From Brucepastera parasyntrophica (lineage in GTDB: Bacteria; Spirochaetota; Spirochaetia; Treponematales; Treponemataceae): 64,000 nt of DNA. Below the pieces are notes generated by a model. That model was not told the origin of the DNA and made no database searches. It saw nothing but the letters and a program-made list of their open reading frames with translations. Below, piece after piece: positions 1 through 10,252 of this stretch; position 1 is the first letter of the stretch; every line of letters begins with the position of its first letter. The stretch is from assembly GCF_022376835.1 (NCBI RefSeq), contig NZ_CP084606.1:924501-988500 (forward strand), read 5' to 3'. The position numbers and the translations under genes were made by a program.

Positions 1-75
1 TGGGAAGAACAAAGATTTTTTGAAACGGGCAGAACAGGACTTCTGGAAATAAAAATTCCGGACGGAATTCAGTAA
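1..75 (+). CDS. C-terminal end of an unidentified protein
   Basis: Frame 1 is open from the left edge to a TAA at 73-75 and encodes 24 residues ending IKIPDGIQ. The gene begins outside the window and the tail is too short to recognise a family. It is followed 52 bases later by a strong intrinsic terminator, which supports a real gene end here. Confidence 0.5.
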   Translation, partial: WEEQRFFETGRTGLLEIKIPDGIQ

Positions 76-127
76 AGCACGGAAAGCAAACAGTAAGCCT
101 GTATTTACATGGCTTAATAATAAAGAA

Positions 128-158
128 GGGTCCCGGAAGATTATTCCGGGACCCTTTT
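128..158. terminator. Bidirectional intrinsic terminator
   Basis: An 11-bp perfect stem (GGGTCCCGGAA at 128-138, TTCCGGGACCC at 144-154) with a 5-base loop is followed by TTTT at 155-158. An A-rich stretch lies on the other side. It sits between the end of the rightward partial gene and the end of the leftward thrS, so it can serve both. Confidence 0.9.
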
Positions 159-180
159 CTGTTTTCAGGGAAGATGCTGC

Positions 181-1938
181 TTAATATTCAATAGCTTTTG
201 AAACAGCCTTATCCCTGAGATATGATGCAAATTCAGTGACGGTCATTTTATTCTGCTTTCCGTCCCTGAAACGGACTGAAACCGATTTTTCATCCATCTC
301 GCTTTGTCCTACAATAAGCTGATAAGGTATTTTTAATCCCTGATACTTGCGTATTTTCATGTTCATACGCTCATTATCAGTATCTGCAGTAATACGGAAA
401 CCTTCTGAAGCAAGCTGCCTTGCGATTTCCTCGGCATAGGCGTCAAAGGCAGGGGCCACCGGTATTATTACTGCCTGCTGCGGACTGAGCCAGACAGGAA
501 AAAGTCCCGCATAGTTTTCAATCAGAATTCCTATAAACCGCTCAAGTGAACCGAGGACGGCCCTGTGCAGCATTACAGGGGTGTGCTTTGCATTGTCTTC
601 GCCGGTATATTCAGCATTGAGCCGTTCTTTTGAAGGCAGCTGATAATCGACCTGTACCGTTCCGCACTGCCATTCCCTGCCAAGCGCGTCAACCAGCCTG
701 AACTCCAGTTTCGGTCCGTAAAAGGCTCCTTCACCAGGAGCAATTTCATAAGAGAGACCGGCTTCGGAGCAGGCTTTTGCCAGGGCCTCTTCGGCGCGGT
801 CCCATGTTTCATCACTCCCGATGCGGAGTTCAGGCCTGGTTGAAAATTTGACAAGAACTTCGTCAGGATTAAATCCGAAATCTTTGTATACTCTTTTCAA
901 AAGCCGGCAGAATTTGACAACTTCCGAGGATATCTGTTCCTCAGTGCAGAAAATATGGGCATCATCCTGTACAAATCCCCGGATGCGCATGATCCCGTGA
1001 AGTGAACCGGAAGGCTCATTTCTGGTGCATGAACCGAATTCGGCAATACGGAGAGGAAGGTCCCGGTAACTTTTCAGTCCCTGTTTGAACAGTTCGATAT
1101 GCCCGGGACAGTTCATCGGTTTTAATGCAAAAATGCGCTTTTCGCTCTCCGTAATAAACATATTTTCCTTGTATTTCGCCCAGTGGCCTGAACGTTCCCA
1201 CAGGCTTTGGGGCATTACAAAAGGCGTTTTAACTTCAACATATCCGTCTTCATGGATCATTTCCCTGACATAGTTTTCAACTATACGGTATAAAAGCCAT
1301 CCGTTCGGATGCCAGAAAATTTGTCCGGGATTTTCATCATCAATGTGGAAAAGGTCAAGCTCTCTTCCCAGTTTCCTGTGGTCCCGTTTTTCAGCTTCTT
1401 TCAGCATATTCAGATAGCCGGTAAGATCCTGGGGCCGTTCCCATGCGGTTCCGTAAATTCTGGTCAGCATGGGTTTGTTTTCGTCACCCCTCCAATATGC
1501 CCCCGCTGTTTTCATGAGCTTGAAACTCTGAACATTTATTTCTTTTGAATTTCCGACATGAGGCCCCCGGCAAAGATCAATAAAATCGCCGGATTGATAT
1601 ACTGTTATGGGTTCACCGTCGGGGAGCTCATTTATCAATTCTGTTTTAAAGGGTTCATCCTTAAACATTTCGAGGGCTTCATCCCGGCTCACTTCCCGTC
1701 TGATAAAATCGATGTGTTCATTAATGAGCCGTCTCATTTCCTTTTCGATCACAGGAAGGTCTTCGGGTGTCAGCGGGGCCGGAAGCTGGAAATCATAATA
1801 AAAGCCATTGGTAATTGAAGGCCCGATAGCAACTTTGGTTCCCGGAAACAGTTTTGTTACCGCGGCGGCCATAATATGTGCAGTACTGTGTCTGATAATG
1901 GAAAGGCGGTCAGGGTCATCGCATTTTGATTGCTGCAT
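181..1938 (-). CDS. thrS: Threonine-tRNA ligase (short form without TGS domain)
   Basis: Class II aminoacyl-tRNA synthetase that charges tRNA-Thr in the cytoplasm. The 585-residue product starts directly in the editing-like domain ([12 protein letters not shown], the HxxxH zinc motif of the N2 domain). It continues through the class II catalytic core (motif 2 region [20 protein letters not shown], zinc-ligand region MNCPGH) and an anticodon-binding C-terminus (VIIPVAP to VRFRDG). Most bacterial ThrRS are about 640 residues and begin with a TGS domain, which is absent here. The start is secure because an AGGAG Shine-Dalgarno lies 7-8 bases before the ATG and upstream sequence is a regulatory leader. 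Some spirochaete ThrRS are, from memory, similarly short. Expression is predicted to be controlled by the T-box leader. Confidence 0.95.
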   Translation of the reverse strand: MQQSKCDDPDRLSIIRHSTAHIMAAAVTKLFPGTKVAIGPSITNGFYYDFQLPAPLTPEDLPVIEKEMRRLINEHIDFIRREVSRDEALEMFKDEPFKTELINELPDGEPITVYQSGDFIDLCRGPHVGNSKEINVQSFKLMKTAGAYWRGDENKPMLTRIYGTAWERPQDLTGYLNMLKEAEKRDHRKLGRELDLFHIDDENPGQIFWHPNGWLLYRIVENYVREMIHEDGYVEVKTPFVMPQSLWERSGHWAKYKENMFITESEKRIFALKPMNCPGHIELFKQGLKSYRDLPLRIAEFGSCTRNEPSGSLHGIMRIRGFVQDDAHIFCTEEQISSEVVKFCRLLKRVYKDFGFNPDEVLVKFSTRPELRIGSDETWDRAEEALAKACSEAGLSYEIAPGEGAFYGPKLEFRLVDALGREWQCGTVQVDYQLPSKERLNAEYTGEDNAKHTPVMLHRAVLGSLERFIGILIENYAGLFPVWLSPQQAVIIPVAPAFDAYAEEIARQLASEGFRITADTDNERMNMKIRKYQGLKIPYQLIVGQSEMDEKSVSVRFRDGKQNKMTVTEFASYLRDKAVSKAIEY

Positions 1939-2276
1939 TTGTGCGCTCCTTCAGGGTTCCGTAATAATTGCCGGCGAATCCGCCGTAACTGATACGGTAT
2001 AGATCTTTGCAGGGACGAAATTCAATCAAATGAATTCCGCGGTTCCACCCCGCTTCAAATCCCCATGACAGGGAGCGCACTCATCGCCTTTAACGCAAGG
2101 ATAACGGCCGGAAATACTGGGATACATACCCGTTCACACCGGCAACTCGGGAGGGGTTTTCTGTCCGGCCTGTGTCAGCAGTCTTTCAGCCTGAATTTCC
2201 GGCGGCTTGCCGTTCAATTCAGAACCGCTTCTCTTTCGGCATGGTTCCGGACGTACTCGTCTCCGTCTTTGTTATT
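1939..2276 (-). promoter_or_regulatory. T-box leader (tRNA-Thr sensor) of thrS
   Basis: Read on the minus strand, the leader has the T-box core GGGTGGAACCGCGG (2037-2050) and the usual downstream TTTCGTCCC (2012-2020). Farther 5' is a Stem I with GACGAGTA, an AGAGA bulge and a GTCCGG/CCGGAC closing helix. The candidate specifier ACA (2171-2173), preceded by GAC and followed by G, is a threonine codon. The UGGA of the T-box would pair with UCCA-ended tRNA. No poly-U terminator follows. Instead the Shine-Dalgarno segment GGAGCGCAC (1941-1949) is perfectly complementary to GTGCGCTCC at 2072-2080, part of which also forms the putative Stem III. This suggests control of translation initiation rather than of termination. 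Confidence 0.88.
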
Positions 2277-2282
2277 GGCTAA

Positions 2283-2311
2283 ACAATAACTTTCCGGCAA
2301 AAGGTTGTCAA
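2283..2311 (-). promoter_or_regulatory. Sigma-70 type promoter of thrS leader
   Basis: On the minus strand TTGACA (2306-2311) is separated by 17 bases from TATTGT (2283-2288). The predicted start near 2276 gives a leader of about 338 nt, the right size for a T-box. Confidence 0.8.
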
Positions 2312-2391
2312 GTAGCCTGGAGCATGGTGATTTTTACGTATTATACATACCAGTCGGTATATAGCGGGGAATTTCCGTAACCCGGTTTAAC

Positions 2392-2419
2392 TTGTAGCTT
2401 TATTTTTTTATGCTATAAT
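2392..2419 (+). promoter_or_regulatory. Promoter of carD, leaderless geometry
   Basis: TTGTAG (2392-2397), a 16-base spacer and a perfect TATAAT (2414-2419). The carD ATG begins at 2426, only 6 bases after the -10 box, so transcription should start at or next to the initiation codon. There is no Shine-Dalgarno sequence. Confidence 0.75.
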
Positions 2420-2425
2420 GATTAT

Positions 2426-3043
2426 ATGAGTCAGAAAACAACATTTAAGGTTGATCAAAAAATTGTATACCCCAGTCAGGGTGTAGGTAAAATACTCGAG
2501 ATAAAAGAGAAAATGTTTAAAGACGTAATGATGCTTTATTATGTCATCTATCTCGATGTTTCTGATATGACTATAATGATACCTGTTGATAAAGCTGAAG
2601 AACTGGGCATCCGCGCTATTGTTTCGCCGGACGAAGCAAAAAAAGCGCTTGAACTCATCTCACAGGATTTTGAGCCTATTCCTTCTGACTGGAAGCTCAG
2701 ATATCAGATAAATCTGGATCTTCTTAAACAGGGAAGCGTCGTTGATATAGCAACCATTGTCCGGTCATTATATCATCGCAGCAAAATTAAGGAACTTCCC
2801 ATCCTTGAACGCAAATTATATGACTCCGCCAGAAAACTGCTTGAAGATGAAATCACTTACTCACTGAATCTTCCCAGGGAAGAGGTCGAGGCCCTTATTC
2901 ATACCCATCTTGAGCCGCTTGGGGCGGAAAATCCTGAGGCTGAAGATCAATTGACTGAAACTGATGAAGACGACAGTTTTATTGATGATACGGATCTGGA
3001 TGATGAAGATGACAGCGATGATTCAGAGGATATGGAAGAATAG
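2426..3043 (+). CDS. carD: CarD family RNA polymerase-binding transcription regulator
   Basis: 205-residue protein. The N-terminal part (residues about 5-65, with KIVYPSQGVGKILEI and MTIMIPVDKAEELGIR) is the CarD/TRCF RNA polymerase interaction domain that contacts the beta subunit. Residues about 75-160 form the helical DNA-binding part (SDWKLRYQ, LKQGSVVDIATIVRSLYHRSK). Family members stabilise the open promoter complex, especially at rRNA promoters. A tail of about 35 residues is extremely acidic (runs such as DDTDLDDEDDSDDSED), presumably disordered and able to modulate DNA binding. The gene is followed after 3 bases by ispD, so the two probably share an mRNA. The predicted leaderless start is described under its promoter. 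Confidence 0.93.
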   Translation: MSQKTTFKVDQKIVYPSQGVGKILEIKEKMFKDVMMLYYVIYLDVSDMTIMIPVDKAEELGIRAIVSPDEAKKALELISQDFEPIPSDWKLRYQINLDLLKQGSVVDIATIVRSLYHRSKIKELPILERKLYDSARKLLEDEITYSLNLPREEVEALIHTHLEPLGAENPEAEDQLTETDEDDSFIDDTDLDDEDDSDDSEDMEE

Positions 3044-3046
3044 ACT

Positions 3047-3786
3047 ATGACTAATACGCTGATTTTAACAGCAGCAGGGTCTTCGCATAGAATGGGCAGC
3101 GGAATTAAAAAAGAATATCTTCCCTTTCCGGTGCATCCGGGAGGAAAAGTGTGTGATGAGAATAAATTCCAGTCCAGTGTTCTGTCTGAGGCTTTTCACA
3201 CTTTTTTGAAAACCGGTTTTTTTTCCTGTGCTGTTATTACTGTTCCCAAAGGCGGAATTGCGGAAGCGGAACAGGTTCTGGCAAAAGATAAACGAATTAT
3301 GCCTCTGATTGCGGAGACAGCCTGCCGGATACTTTTTGTTGAAGGCGGAGAAACCAGACAGGCTTCCGTATTGAAGGGACTTGAATATCTGTCCGCTTTT
3401 TCAGACGAAAATGATTTCAATATAAATACCGTTCTCATCCATGATGCGGCCCGCCCTGGGTTTCCGAAGAATTAATAAAAACTGTTCTTGAAAAAACCGT
3501 TTTGCACGGGGCCGCGGTTCCCGCAATACATTCCGTAGACACCCAGAAAGAAATTGACGGGACAGGCAAGATTATCCGGCATCTTGACCGGGACAGTATT
3601 GTCTCCGTCCAGACGCCGCAGGGGTTCCGCTTTACCCCGATTCTTGAAGCGCACCGGAAAGCGGCCCACAGCAATACGCTCTATACGGATGATACCGAAA
3701 TATGGGGGCAGTATGCAGGGGATGTGTATGTTTGTGCAGGCCGCCGGGAAAACAGAAAAATTACCTATCCGGAAGATCTGCAGTGA
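3047..3786 (+). CDS. ispD: 2-C-methyl-D-erythritol 4-phosphate cytidylyltransferase (one apparent frameshift)
   Basis: Third step of the MEP isoprenoid pathway: transfers CMP from CTP to methylerythritol phosphate. The N-terminus has the nucleotide-binding signature [20 protein letters not shown], followed by [16 protein letters not shown] and the HDAARP motif. The frame breaks directly after HDAARP. One additional C in the CCC at 3454-3456 joins it to the second half ([34 protein letters not shown]), giving 246 residues, the normal length. The stop overlaps the GTG of ispF (GTGA at 3783-3786), a typical translational-coupling junction. Some treponemes are reported, from memory, to carry a fused IspDF. 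Confidence 0.92.
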
Positions 3787-4257
3787 TCCGTGTCGGGCTG
3801 GGTTATGACCTTCACAGACTTGTTGAGGGCAGGAATCTCATGCTGGGCGGTATTCATATTCCTTTTGAAAAAGGCGAAGACGGCCATTCCGACGGAGATG
3901 TTTTACTTCATGCAATAACAGACGCCCTTCTGGGGCAGCAGGTTATGGGATATTGGAGAAATGTTCCCTCCCTCCGAACCGGAATGGAAAAATGCGGATT
4001 CCGCTGATCTGCTCGCCTTTGCCTGGCAATTCATTGAAAAAGATGGCTGGATTCTTGAAAATATTGACTCAGTAATTACCCTTCAGGAACCGAAGTTTCT
4101 TCCGTGGAGAATGCAGGTACGCGAACGGATTGCCCGGATACTGAAAACATCTTCAGACCGTATTTTTGTCAAGGCAAAAACAGGAGAAAAGCTCGGACAC
4201 ATCGGCTCCGGGGAAGCAGTTGAAGCACGGGCAGTATGCCTGCTTTCCAGGGAATAA
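3783..4257 (+). CDS. ispF: 2-C-methyl-D-erythritol 2,4-cyclodiphosphate synthase (two apparent frameshifts)
   Basis: Fifth enzyme of the MEP pathway; forms the cyclic diphosphate. It starts at GTG 3783 with [12 protein letters not shown] (metal-binding DxH), continues with [30 protein letters not shown], and after correction reads [23 protein letters not shown]. The C-terminus has [20 protein letters not shown], the family signature. Two one-base losses, in GGGG at 3932-3935 and GGG at 3947-3949, break the frame. Restoring both gives 158 residues, the standard length. It ends 15 bases from the convergent coiled-coil gene, with no terminator visible between them. Confidence 0.92.
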
Positions 4258-4272
4258 AATTTTACGTGCTGG

Positions 4273-7200
4273 TTAATGCTGGGGCATTTCAAGGATAAGC
4301 TCAACTTCTCCTTTTGACATTTTCAGGCCGCGGGCTATTTCATCAACAGTCCAGCCCTGGTGGGCAAGCTGGATAACATTCTCCCTGACGCTGATAACGG
4401 GGGCGCCCTTTTCCTTTGACGCCGGAAGGTCTTTCTTGATTAATGCCTGAAAAAGTTTTAATTTTTCTTCCGCCTGCTTGTTTATTTCAATAAACCTGCT
4501 TTCAGCGCGGGCAAGCCATTCCCGGGCAGTCTGCATCTTTTCAGTCCTGCTCTCCACTTCTTCCATGAGGGAATCAAGTTCAACCAGCTTTTCTACCGCA
4601 TCCGCAGTTTTTTCACGGTTTTCAAGAAGAATACCTATCTCGTTTTTGACTGTTTCAAACTCACCAGGGAAGGAGGCAAGCTGGTCCCGGTAGGAATGAA
4701 TATCCGATTCAATTTTCTTCAGATTTTCAAAGGCCTTGTTAATATCCTCAACCGTTTTATCAAGAACAGATTCTTTCTTTTCCAGTCTTTCATACCTCAG
4801 ATTGACTTCAGCTACAGTTTCTTCCAATCTGCGTATCTGTACCTGGTAGGTCTGGAGATTATCATCAGTAAACGTAAGTTCCTTTTTCTTGGTGTCAATG
4901 GATTCAGCAATGCCGAGCAGCTTGGTGAAATCGCTTTCCAGTGAATCTATTCTGCGTTTCTCAGCCATAAACCGTGTGATTTTCTGGTTCGCTTCTTCTT
5001 CAAGTTTTCTGACTTTTGTGTACTGCTGGTCAAGCATATTCATGGTATTGCGGTAGCCGTCAAGTCCTGCGATTTCTGCTTTCAGTTTTTCAATACTTTC
5101 TTCGAGGGCAACTCTGAGTTCATCCGCGCGGTCAAAGATACGGGTCTGTGCGATAAAGGCTTTCTGGCTTTTTGCGATTTCCCCGAGATTTTCTTCAAGC
5201 TGGTTCGTATCGGAATGAAGTTTCTGGAGCAGTTTTTCCCTTGTCTGTTCAATGCCGGTTCTGACTTCTCCAACCTGGTTTTTCAGAGTGGCGACGGCAC
5301 GGTCCATTTCCTCGCCTGCTGTCTTGATTTTCTGTTCAGTTTCTTCCGTGAGACTTTCCTGAAGGCGCCTGAATTCGGTTATTACCTCATCTGACCGGCG
5401 GTCGAATTCCGCATTTACGCTGTCAAGATTTTCTTTCAGATTATCCAGTGAATTTCTGAGCTGCTTCCGTTCTTCCTCGGTTTCGGCGACAAAATGTCGG
5501 TAATTTGACTGATAGGCGCTATCCAGTTCACCGATTGCGGAGGAGACGGAATTTCCGAGACCGTCAATTTTTTCATCAAGCATTAAGCCTGCGTTTGCAA
5601 GCTGCTGCTCATTCTTTGCCTGCCATTCCGCAAAGTCGCTTCTGATTGATGACAGGGTTTCTTCCGAATCGGATTTTGCCGTATCGATTTCCGTAATAAA
5701 TTCTTTTATCCTGACTTCAATTTCCTGTTTTTGCTTGCGGAGCAGTTCTTTTATATCACCCGAGAGTACGTCAAGTTCATTTTTCGCGCGGAGAGATGCG
5801 GTTTCCTTTGCTTCATCAAATTCCACTTTAAACTGTTCGGAAAAGGCAAGTATGGACTGATCGCTCGCCGCTATGCGTGAATGGAGTTCAGCTTCCACCG
5901 TTTTGATCTGCTCTTCAAGTTTTGCGGTGTATCCGTTATACTGCATGGAAATTTCGGCAAGCCTGTCCTTGAGTTTGCGGGTATACTCGTTTTCAAGATC
6001 ATTCCGTTCAGCTTCGTTTTCAGACAATACGCTGCTGAGCCTTTCGTCGACATGGGTTCGCCATTGTTCCAGCTCAGCTGTGATAGCTTCACTCCGTTTT
6101 TCAAGGTCCGCGGCAAAGGAATCTTCGAACACTTTCAGGTTTTCCGAAACACTGTCATAGGCGTGCGCTTTCAGTTCATTTAAATCTTTCTGGAGGCTCT
6201 GCATCCGCGCCGCCAGCGAAGCCGCGTCATCCAGAAGTTTCTTTTCAAATTCTTTCTGCCGGCCGGTCTGTTCGGATGTGAACGATGAGAATTCACTGGT
6301 GACCTTTTTTTCGGCTTCCTGTATCGCAATATGCAGCTGATCATTAAGCCGCTCAATGTCGCTTCCGAGGGATTCGAATTTTGCTATTCTGAAATCAATG
6401 TCCTTCTGATAGGTCTCGAGACTTGCCTCAATGGAAGCCGCTACATTTGTGAAACTTGTATTTGCATCGGCGGAAAGTTTATCTACCGATTTCGCTATTT
6501 TTTCTTCTATATCATGAATTTTACTGAACACTTCCTGTGTATGGGAGTCAATCTGCTGTCCTCCCCGGCGAGTCTGTCCTCAACTTCTTTTCAAAACCGG
6601 TGATTGCTTCGCCGGTTTTCTCTGAAAGGTTCTGAATTGACTGATTCACCTGGTGTTCAAGCTGTCTCATTTGCTCGAGGATAGAATGCGAACGTTTTTC
6701 TGTTCCGTCATTGCTTGCTTCAAGTTTATCCAGCAGCTTTTCCTCAAGCGATACAATTTCCGTTTCGATTTTGTCAGCGGATATTTTTAACTGCCCCTGC
6801 ATATATTTTTCGAGTTCCGCTATTTTACTGTTGATATCCGAAGTCTGTTCATCTGTCCCCGAGAATACTTTTTCAAAGCGCGCGGAAACTTCAGATTCAA
6901 TATCAGCAAACGAGTTTCTGATCTTTTCGCCAAAGGCCGATATCTCCGCGTTTACTTCGGATTCGGCGCGGGCAAGTTCCGATTTCAGTTTTTCAATACG
7001 GGCAGAAGAAAGGGCTTCGGCGTTTTGTATTTTCGCTTCTATTTCCGCTGACCGTTCGCCGGTTGCCTCGGATACCATTTCAAGCTTTTCAGCAATTGAT
7101 GATTCCACTCCGGAAAGGGTTTGATTCATACTGTCCGTAAATGCGGTGATTTCTGCGGAAACGCTGTTTTCCGCCTGGGCAAGGTCATTCTGCATCTTTT

Positions 7201-8506
7201 CCATGCGCTCGGCCGAGAGAGATTCCGCATTTAGTACCTGATTTTCTATGAGGGAAATTGTGGCACTGCTTTTTGTCTTGAATTCTGCTATGTCGGATTC
7301 GGCTTTCTTTGTTGTCGCGTCAAGCAGGGCACCTATCTGCCGTTCAAATTTCTGAATTTTTTCCGTAAATTCGACCGTCTTTCTTTCGTTTCCGTCCGAG
7401 AGTTTTTCAATTTGAGCCTGAATACTCTGTTCGATTTCGCCGCAGGAATTTCTTGTTTTTTCCGCAAAAGCCGATATGTCATTATTTATGGCGGATTCAA
7501 AATGATGTATGTCCGCCTGTATTTCATCAAATCTGGAAGAAGCAAGGGCCGCCGCGGTTTTGACCTGGTCTTCCACGCGCGAGGCGGCTTCTTTTCCGCC
7601 GACGTCCAGTTCTTTTATTTCAGTACGGAACGCTTCGAGATATTCATCCGCCTCGGCTTTCCAGTCGGCGCGTTCTTTTTTGAGCAGCTGCTGGACTTCC
7701 TGGAGTTTTGTCTTTGTCTGTTCGTGAAGCTGGGTTGTCTTTTCTTCTATATTTTCCTTATAGCGGCTTACGCGTTCAGTCGCCTGTTCCTTAAGTTTGA
7801 CAAAAGCGGCGTCTTCCATGCTGTCGGCCCGTTTTGCCGCTTCCTGGAGGGCCTTTTGATATACAGTCTTTATCTTTTCGGTTGCGCTATCAAGAAGGAC
7901 CGCCGTGCCGTTATTTATTTCATCCATTCTGTTCTGCAGAGCGGAAATTTCTGAGGATATTTTACCGATCGTATCTGACTGGATTTCGGCCAGGCTTTTT
8001 CTGTTTTCCTCGGCAAAACGTTCCTTGAGGGCAGGTATTGCGGCGGAGATTTCCGCAAGCTGTTTCTGTGAGGCTGCAAGTTTTTTCGCAAGAGTATCGG
8101 CAAAATTTGATTCCGAGGTAATCTGAACAAGGTTTTTTTCAGCTGACTCGGTCATTTCCACAAGCTGCCGGATGGTGGCATCATAGGTTTCGATTTGTTT
8201 TCCGAAATCATCAACTTCTTTTCGTCTGTCAACGAGGTTCTTTTCAGCGATTTCCAGTTTTTCCCGGGTGTCTTTCAGGCTGGCAGCGGCGGCGTTTGCC
8301 CTGTCCATCATTGTTTTTAAATCAATTGCTGATTCATCCAGTTTTGCCTTTTTCTGGTCACTGTAAGCCGCCAGCTCTTCTTTCAGTTTTTCGCCGAATT
8401 TCTTCAGTTTTTCCATTGAGCGGTTATTTTTATCCAGCTGCCGGAAAATTAAAACCATTACCAGGCATATACAAAGGGTTATAATGTTACCCAGAGTAAA
8501 AGTCAT
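4273..8506 (-). CDS. Giant spirochaetal coiled-coil protein, membrane-anchored (SpiroCoCo type)
   Basis: Two adjacent open frames (8506-6548, 652 residues; 6531-4273, 752 residues) fit one protein of about 1,411 residues if one base is restored at each of two runs, CCCC 6563-6566 and GGG 6543-6545. It begins with a single hydrophobic helix (residues about 5-22, IITLCICLVMVLIF) and is then almost entirely heptad-repeat coiled coil. In the first half, blocks around SAEIEAKIQNAEALSSARIE recur. The C-terminus (about 35 residues, VIQLAHQGWTVDEIARGLK) resembles a small helix-turn-helix. This architecture matches the family NCBI calls SpiroCoCo, whose function is not established; a filament- or envelope-associated role is possible. 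If the frames are truly separate, the second would start at GTG 6531 without a well-spaced ribosome site, which is why I prefer one protein. Confidence 0.75.
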
Positions 8507-8537
8507 TCTCTACCCACCCTTTTAAGAAAATGTTACC

Positions 8538-9227
8538 CTATTCTAGCACATTACGGATTAATTGGCGATAGTTTGAAAAAGAAATATCGGGCTGAAGGCT
8601 TTTTTTAGCCAAAGAATGGCTCCCGTGAGAGGTTTTCAGGGCTGTTTTCATGCCAATTCCGGCCGCTCCTTCAACATCTGAGGTATAACTGTTGCCTACA
8701 TATAAAATCCGTTCCGGTTTAATGCAAAGAGAGTCTGCCAGTTCAATAAAAGGAACCGGCGACGGTTTAAGCGCTCCGATTAATTCCGCTCCCAGGATAA
8801 CATCACAGTACGGTTCAAGACCCCACAGGGATTCCTTTTGATCAGGCCGGAAATCGGATAATAACCCTATTTTCAGGCCCGAATCTTTAAAGGCCTGAAA
8901 GGCTTCCTTGACATGGGGAAATGGTTTTACTTTTCTGAATACAGGCCGCCAGCCCTCATATATTTTCTTTCTGAGGATTTCACTTGCCTGTTTGGGCGTG
9001 CATTTGAGATAGGGAGCAAGAAGTTCTCCCTGCCAGGCAAAAAAATCCGGATGAGCTTCGCCCGGGTATTCAAGCTGCCAATATCTTATTTCCCTGCGGA
9101 CCTTTCCGAAAGAAACGAGCAGATGGACATTTTTAAGCGCAAAAAAGACGAGCCTGCGGTACAAAGCCCAGTTGGAATAGAGTGTCCCGTCAATATCAAA
9201 GGCAATTGCGTCAATTTTTTTTCTCAT
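8538..9227 (-). CDS. HAD family hydrolase
   Basis: 229-residue cytosolic HAD-superfamily phosphatase-like protein. Motif I is FDIDGTLYSN (nucleophile and acid/base Asp), motif II GLLSDFR, motif III lysine in GALKPSP, and motif IV YVGNSYTSDVEGAAGIGMKTA. The all-helical segment between motif I and II is a C1 cap. The substrate cannot be told. Its ATG overlaps the stop of the TonB-like gene by 4 bases, so it is translated in the same operon. The coiled-coil gene follows after 31 bases. Confidence 0.85.
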   Translation of the reverse strand: MRKKIDAIAFDIDGTLYSNWALYRRLVFFALKNVHLLVSFGKVRREIRYWQLEYPGEAHPDFFAWQGELLAPYLKCTPKQASEILRKKIYEGWRPVFRKVKPFPHVKEAFQAFKDSGLKIGLLSDFRPDQKESLWGLEPYCDVILGAELIGALKPSPVPFIELADSLCIKPERILYVGNSYTSDVEGAAGIGMKTALKTSHGSHSLAKKSLQPDISFSNYRQLIRNVLE

Positions 9228-10243
9228 TGAACTTTTATACTATAGAGGAACCGCGCGTGTCCATCCTGTGTTCCCTGTTCAAAACGCCAGCGTGAAAACT
9301 GGTTTACAAGATAATTTCTTATGTCGGGAGGCAAAACAGCGGAAGGGCTGAACCTTACGAGTCCTCCGGGTACCGTTCCGTCAGGGCGGACAACAAATTC
9401 AACGGTAACCGAGCGATCCGAATCCACCAGCCTTGCGAGATCGGGAGGAAGTTCTATTGAGGGGTGTTCAGGATATAGAAGCCTGCGGGGTATTCCCTCA
9501 AAAACAAGATTTCCGACTGTAGAGGTTCTCCCTTCGGTAACGGAAGAAGCCGGACCGGTGCCTGTCTGTGAGGAGGTTGCGCCGGAAGTACCCTGCTGTA
9601 CTCCTGCCTGCGCCGCACCCTGAAGCTGTTCAAGAGATCGGGCTGTTTCTTCAGCAGCTGTTCCTGACCCGCTGTCAGTCCGGCGGGACGATACCGACGC
9701 TGAGGACTGTCTGTTTTGCTCCACAGCCCCCGCCGTTCCTTCAAACTCCGTAACCGCAGCGCCCGGGCTGTTTCTTGTATCGGAAAGATTCGTATTCTGC
9801 GGACTGGAAAAATCCAGATAAGAGCCTTCACCGGTATGTTCCCGCGAAGACGGGAGCGGCGTATCAAAGTCGGGAATCCCGAGGCCGGCGGAGGAAGCGG
9901 GGGCCGTCCGTGAGGGGGCTGCCGCGCCTGACTGCGCGGGTGCAGAAGGGCGGGACGCTCCGGAAGAAGAAGGTGCGGGCGAAGCCGTTTCGGGAGACCT
10001 GGGAGTGTCCTGCTGTACAGGCCGGGGTTGGGATTGCTGCGCCGGAACAGCCGCTGCCTGAGCCGCTCTTTCAGGGACGGCAGATGCGGTAAGAGTTATC
10101 TGTACGGCGGAAAAATCACGGTCAGGCTTTTTGCGCGGGGCAGCCGGAATGAAAATCAATAGTAATAAAACGGCCAGCCATACTCCCAAGCTGATAAGTC
10201 CGCTGCGGAAAAGTCTTTTTCGGTCCCCTGCGCTTGCCTGCAT
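9224..10243 (-). CDS. TonB-like energy transducer with long Pro/Ser/Ala linker
   Basis: 339 residues: a short cytoplasmic start, one membrane helix (residues about 14-33, LISLGVWLAVLLLLIFIP), then some 200 residues of low-complexity Pro/Ala/Ser/Gln/Thr. It ends in a TonB/TolA-type C-terminal domain (LPPDLARLVDSDRSVTVEFVVRPDGTVPG, FSRWRFEQGTQDGHARFLY). The fold and the immediately upstream exbD/exbB genes indicate a proton-motive-force transducer that spans the periplasm to an outer-membrane partner. The outer-membrane protein encoded upstream in the same series is the natural candidate partner, but this is inference. The linker is unusually long and repetitive. Confidence 0.82.
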   Translation of the reverse strand: MQASAGDRKRLFRSGLISLGVWLAVLLLLIFIPAAPRKKPDRDFSAVQITLTASAVPERAAQAAAVPAQQSQPRPVQQDTPRSPETASPAPSSSGASRPSAPAQSGAAAPSRTAPASSAGLGIPDFDTPLPSSREHTGEGSYLDFSSPQNTNLSDTRNSPGAAVTEFEGTAGAVEQNRQSSASVSSRRTDSGSGTAAEETARSLEQLQGAAQAGVQQGTSGATSSQTGTGPASSVTEGRTSTVGNLVFEGIPRRLLYPEHPSIELPPDLARLVDSDRSVTVEFVVRPDGTVPGGLVRFSPSAVLPPDIRNYLVNQFSRWRFEQGTQDGHARFLYSIKVQ

Positions 10244-10252
10244 TTCTCCCGC

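Noticed and set aside
2347-2360. ATACC-AGTC-GGTAT inverted repeat upstream of carD as an operator
   Set aside because: Only 5-bp arms; a nearly identical pattern occurs by chance inside a coding region near 16385.
3783-4257. ispF and other split essential genes as pseudogenes
   Set aside because: No extra stops or eroded motifs are seen; catalytic residues are intact on both sides of each break.
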